From: Rachicladosporium sp. CCFEE 5018
Lineage: Eukaryota > Ascomycota > Dothideomycetes > Cladosporiales > Cladosporiaceae
Assembly: GCA_002077045.2 (NCBI GenBank)
Contig: KZ111184.1
Span: forward strand, 1-52,265
Length of the DNA: 52,265 bases
Direction: 5' to 3'
The translations under genes and the position numbers were made by a program. The notes below the pieces were generated by a model. That model did not search any database. It was not told where the DNA came from and worked only from the letters and a program-made list of their open reading frames with translations. Positions within the stretch are counted from its first letter, which is position 1. Each line of letters starts with the position of its first letter. Shown in pieces: positions 51,341 through 52,265 of the stretch.

Positions 51341-51708
51341 TCGAAGGGGGGTTCAGGATAGATGTGTAGATCATGGAAGCGCCTGCGTGCCTACGAGGCC
51401 CAAGATTCTGTCCATCATTGGTAGGATTTCCCGACTGTTCCAAGCACTGAGCGCTCCAATGACTAAGACGAAGCAGAGAGAAAAACCATTACTTTTCATC
51501 AAGCTCATACAGGAGCGAGATTACGGCTTCAGGTATCAAGATATGTTCGGCTGAGGCTGTGTTGCTCGCCTGCTATGCCCTAGCTCGACAGAAGAAAGGG
51601 TATCAAGTCTACTGCTCCGCAGTCACTCCTTCCTCTACTCCATTCCACTTATCAAACAGAAATACCACCCACCCTCCCTTCCCGTTACCCCTCCCCCCTT
51701 CTTCAACA
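51341..51708. other. Convergent 3' region, nothing recognised
   Basis: It lies between SQT1 and the partial gene at the window end. The right part is C-rich. No gene is visible. Confidence 0.5.
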
Positions 51709-52265
51709 CTAATCATTCAACCCAAAAGCCCGTCTCAACAACCCAAACTTCTTCTTCCGCCCAGTCCTCATGCTGTAAACCCCCGTCCGCTCCTTAGGCT
51801 CCACAACACTATCCGCGAACCCGACACTCCGCTCTCTCTCCCGTATAGTCCCCATTCCACTTCCTACCACACTGCTCCCACCCAGTTCCCCGGCCATGGT
51901 GCCGCTCACACTGCGCCGGTCGATGGTAGGTCGCATAGTACGAGCGAGCTTGACGGCTTGCTCGTGGATGCCGTCGGAGGTGTTCGGGCGGTTTTCGTCG
52001 TCGACGCCAGTGGAGACGCCGTTGGCTGTGATTTTCGGTATGGGAGGAAGAGGCCAGTTCTCCTCTTCGATCTTGCCCACGGCTGGACCGGCGGGCACGG
52101 TAGCAGTGCTCATGAAGCTTTCACCTCTCAGATGCGCCGCTGGCCGAGGCGAGGAAGGCTGCGCTGAGCTGCGGCGCACGAGCTTCCCGCGGGTTGGCGT
52201 GGCGCTCCCAGGTGTAGGCGGAGCAGCTTGAGGGGAGGTCTGCGCAGGTGTGCCGGGTGCGATGC
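51709..52265 (-). CDS. C-terminal part of an unknown protein, cut by the window edge
   Basis: An open frame enters from beyond 52265 and ends at TAG 51711-51709, so at least 184 codons are present. The sequence is disordered and rich in Pro, Ser, Thr and Gly (WPLPPIPKITANGVSTG; RRSVSGTMAGELGGSSVVGS), with a basic amphipathic end RKKKFGLLRRAFGLND. No domain is seen; it resembles the long cytosolic tail of a larger signalling or membrane protein, but this is only an impression. The start is outside the window. Confidence 0.6.
   Translation of the reverse strand, partial: IAPGTPAQTSPQAAPPTPGSATPTRGKLVRRSSAQPSSPRPAAHLRGESFMSTATVPAGPAVGKIEEENWPLPPIPKITANGVSTGVDDENRPNTSDGIHEQAVKLARTMRPTIDRRSVSGTMAGELGGSSVVGSGMGTIRERERSVGFADSVVEPKERTGVYSMRTGRKKKFGLLRRAFGLND

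Overview
The window is nuclear DNA of a filamentous ascomycete (Pezizomycotina). The evidence is short GT-AG introns of about 50-90 nt with CTGAC/CTAAC-like branch sites, single-copy fungal genes (SMC3, RIO1, YAF9, SYF2, CDC27, ADE13, SQT1, CBR1), a Zn2Cys6 regulator and a repeat tract with extreme RIP-type decay. The class Dothideomycetes (Capnodiales/Mycosphaerellales) is my inference from protein style and gene compactness, not a demonstrated placement.

Layout. 1-740 is a TA-rich repeat nearly free of CA and TG. 0.74-2.4 kb has only broken coding-like scraps. 2.4-6.4 kb holds an acyltransferase-3 membrane protein with a repetitive tail, an ABM-fold monooxygenase gene stopped by one nonsense codon, and an orphan C-terminal piece of an MFS transporter. 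6.4-13.2 kb is dense: vacuolar-type amino-acid transporter, dynactin p24 (RO-10), RIO1 kinase and a mitochondrial-type helical protein. 13.4-15.2 kb is an unrecognised, decayed locus. 15.5-22.6 kb carries cohesin SMC3, the YEATS protein YAF9, an F-box gene and the splicing factor SYF2. 23-25.5 kb holds three copies of a two-module family resembling DUF6924. 25.7-32.3 kb has a DUF3605 protein, cytochrome b5 reductase, a SND2/NAT fusion and the APC/C subunit CDC27. 33.4-44.4 kb is metabolic/accessory: Zn2Cys6 factor, M20 amidohydrolase, ThrE-type transporter, a bacterial-type cytosine deaminase, a peroxisomal 4CL-like ligase and a FAD amine/amino-acid oxidase-like enzyme. 45-52 kb holds small membrane and unknown proteins, ADE13, SQT1 and the end of an unknown gene.

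The most striking feature is that many otherwise well-conserved genes carry a single lesion. In-frame TAA or TAG codons sit inside the ABM gene, the RIO1 tail, the 13.4-kb locus (two), one DUF6924-like copy and SND2. One-base frame changes occur in SYF2 and the F-box gene, and possibly in YAF9 and the small gene at 45.1 kb. SMC3, CDC27, ADE13 and the large metabolic genes are clean. None of the in-frame stops is TGA, which is what CpA/TpG-directed C-to-T change would give. Candidate explanations are a decaying duplicate copy in a duplicated or hybrid genome, leaky RIP, or residual sequence errors; the sequence alone does not decide.

I found no convincing tRNA, rRNA or CRISPR feature. Exon limits were read by eye from splice signals, reading phase and protein conservation.
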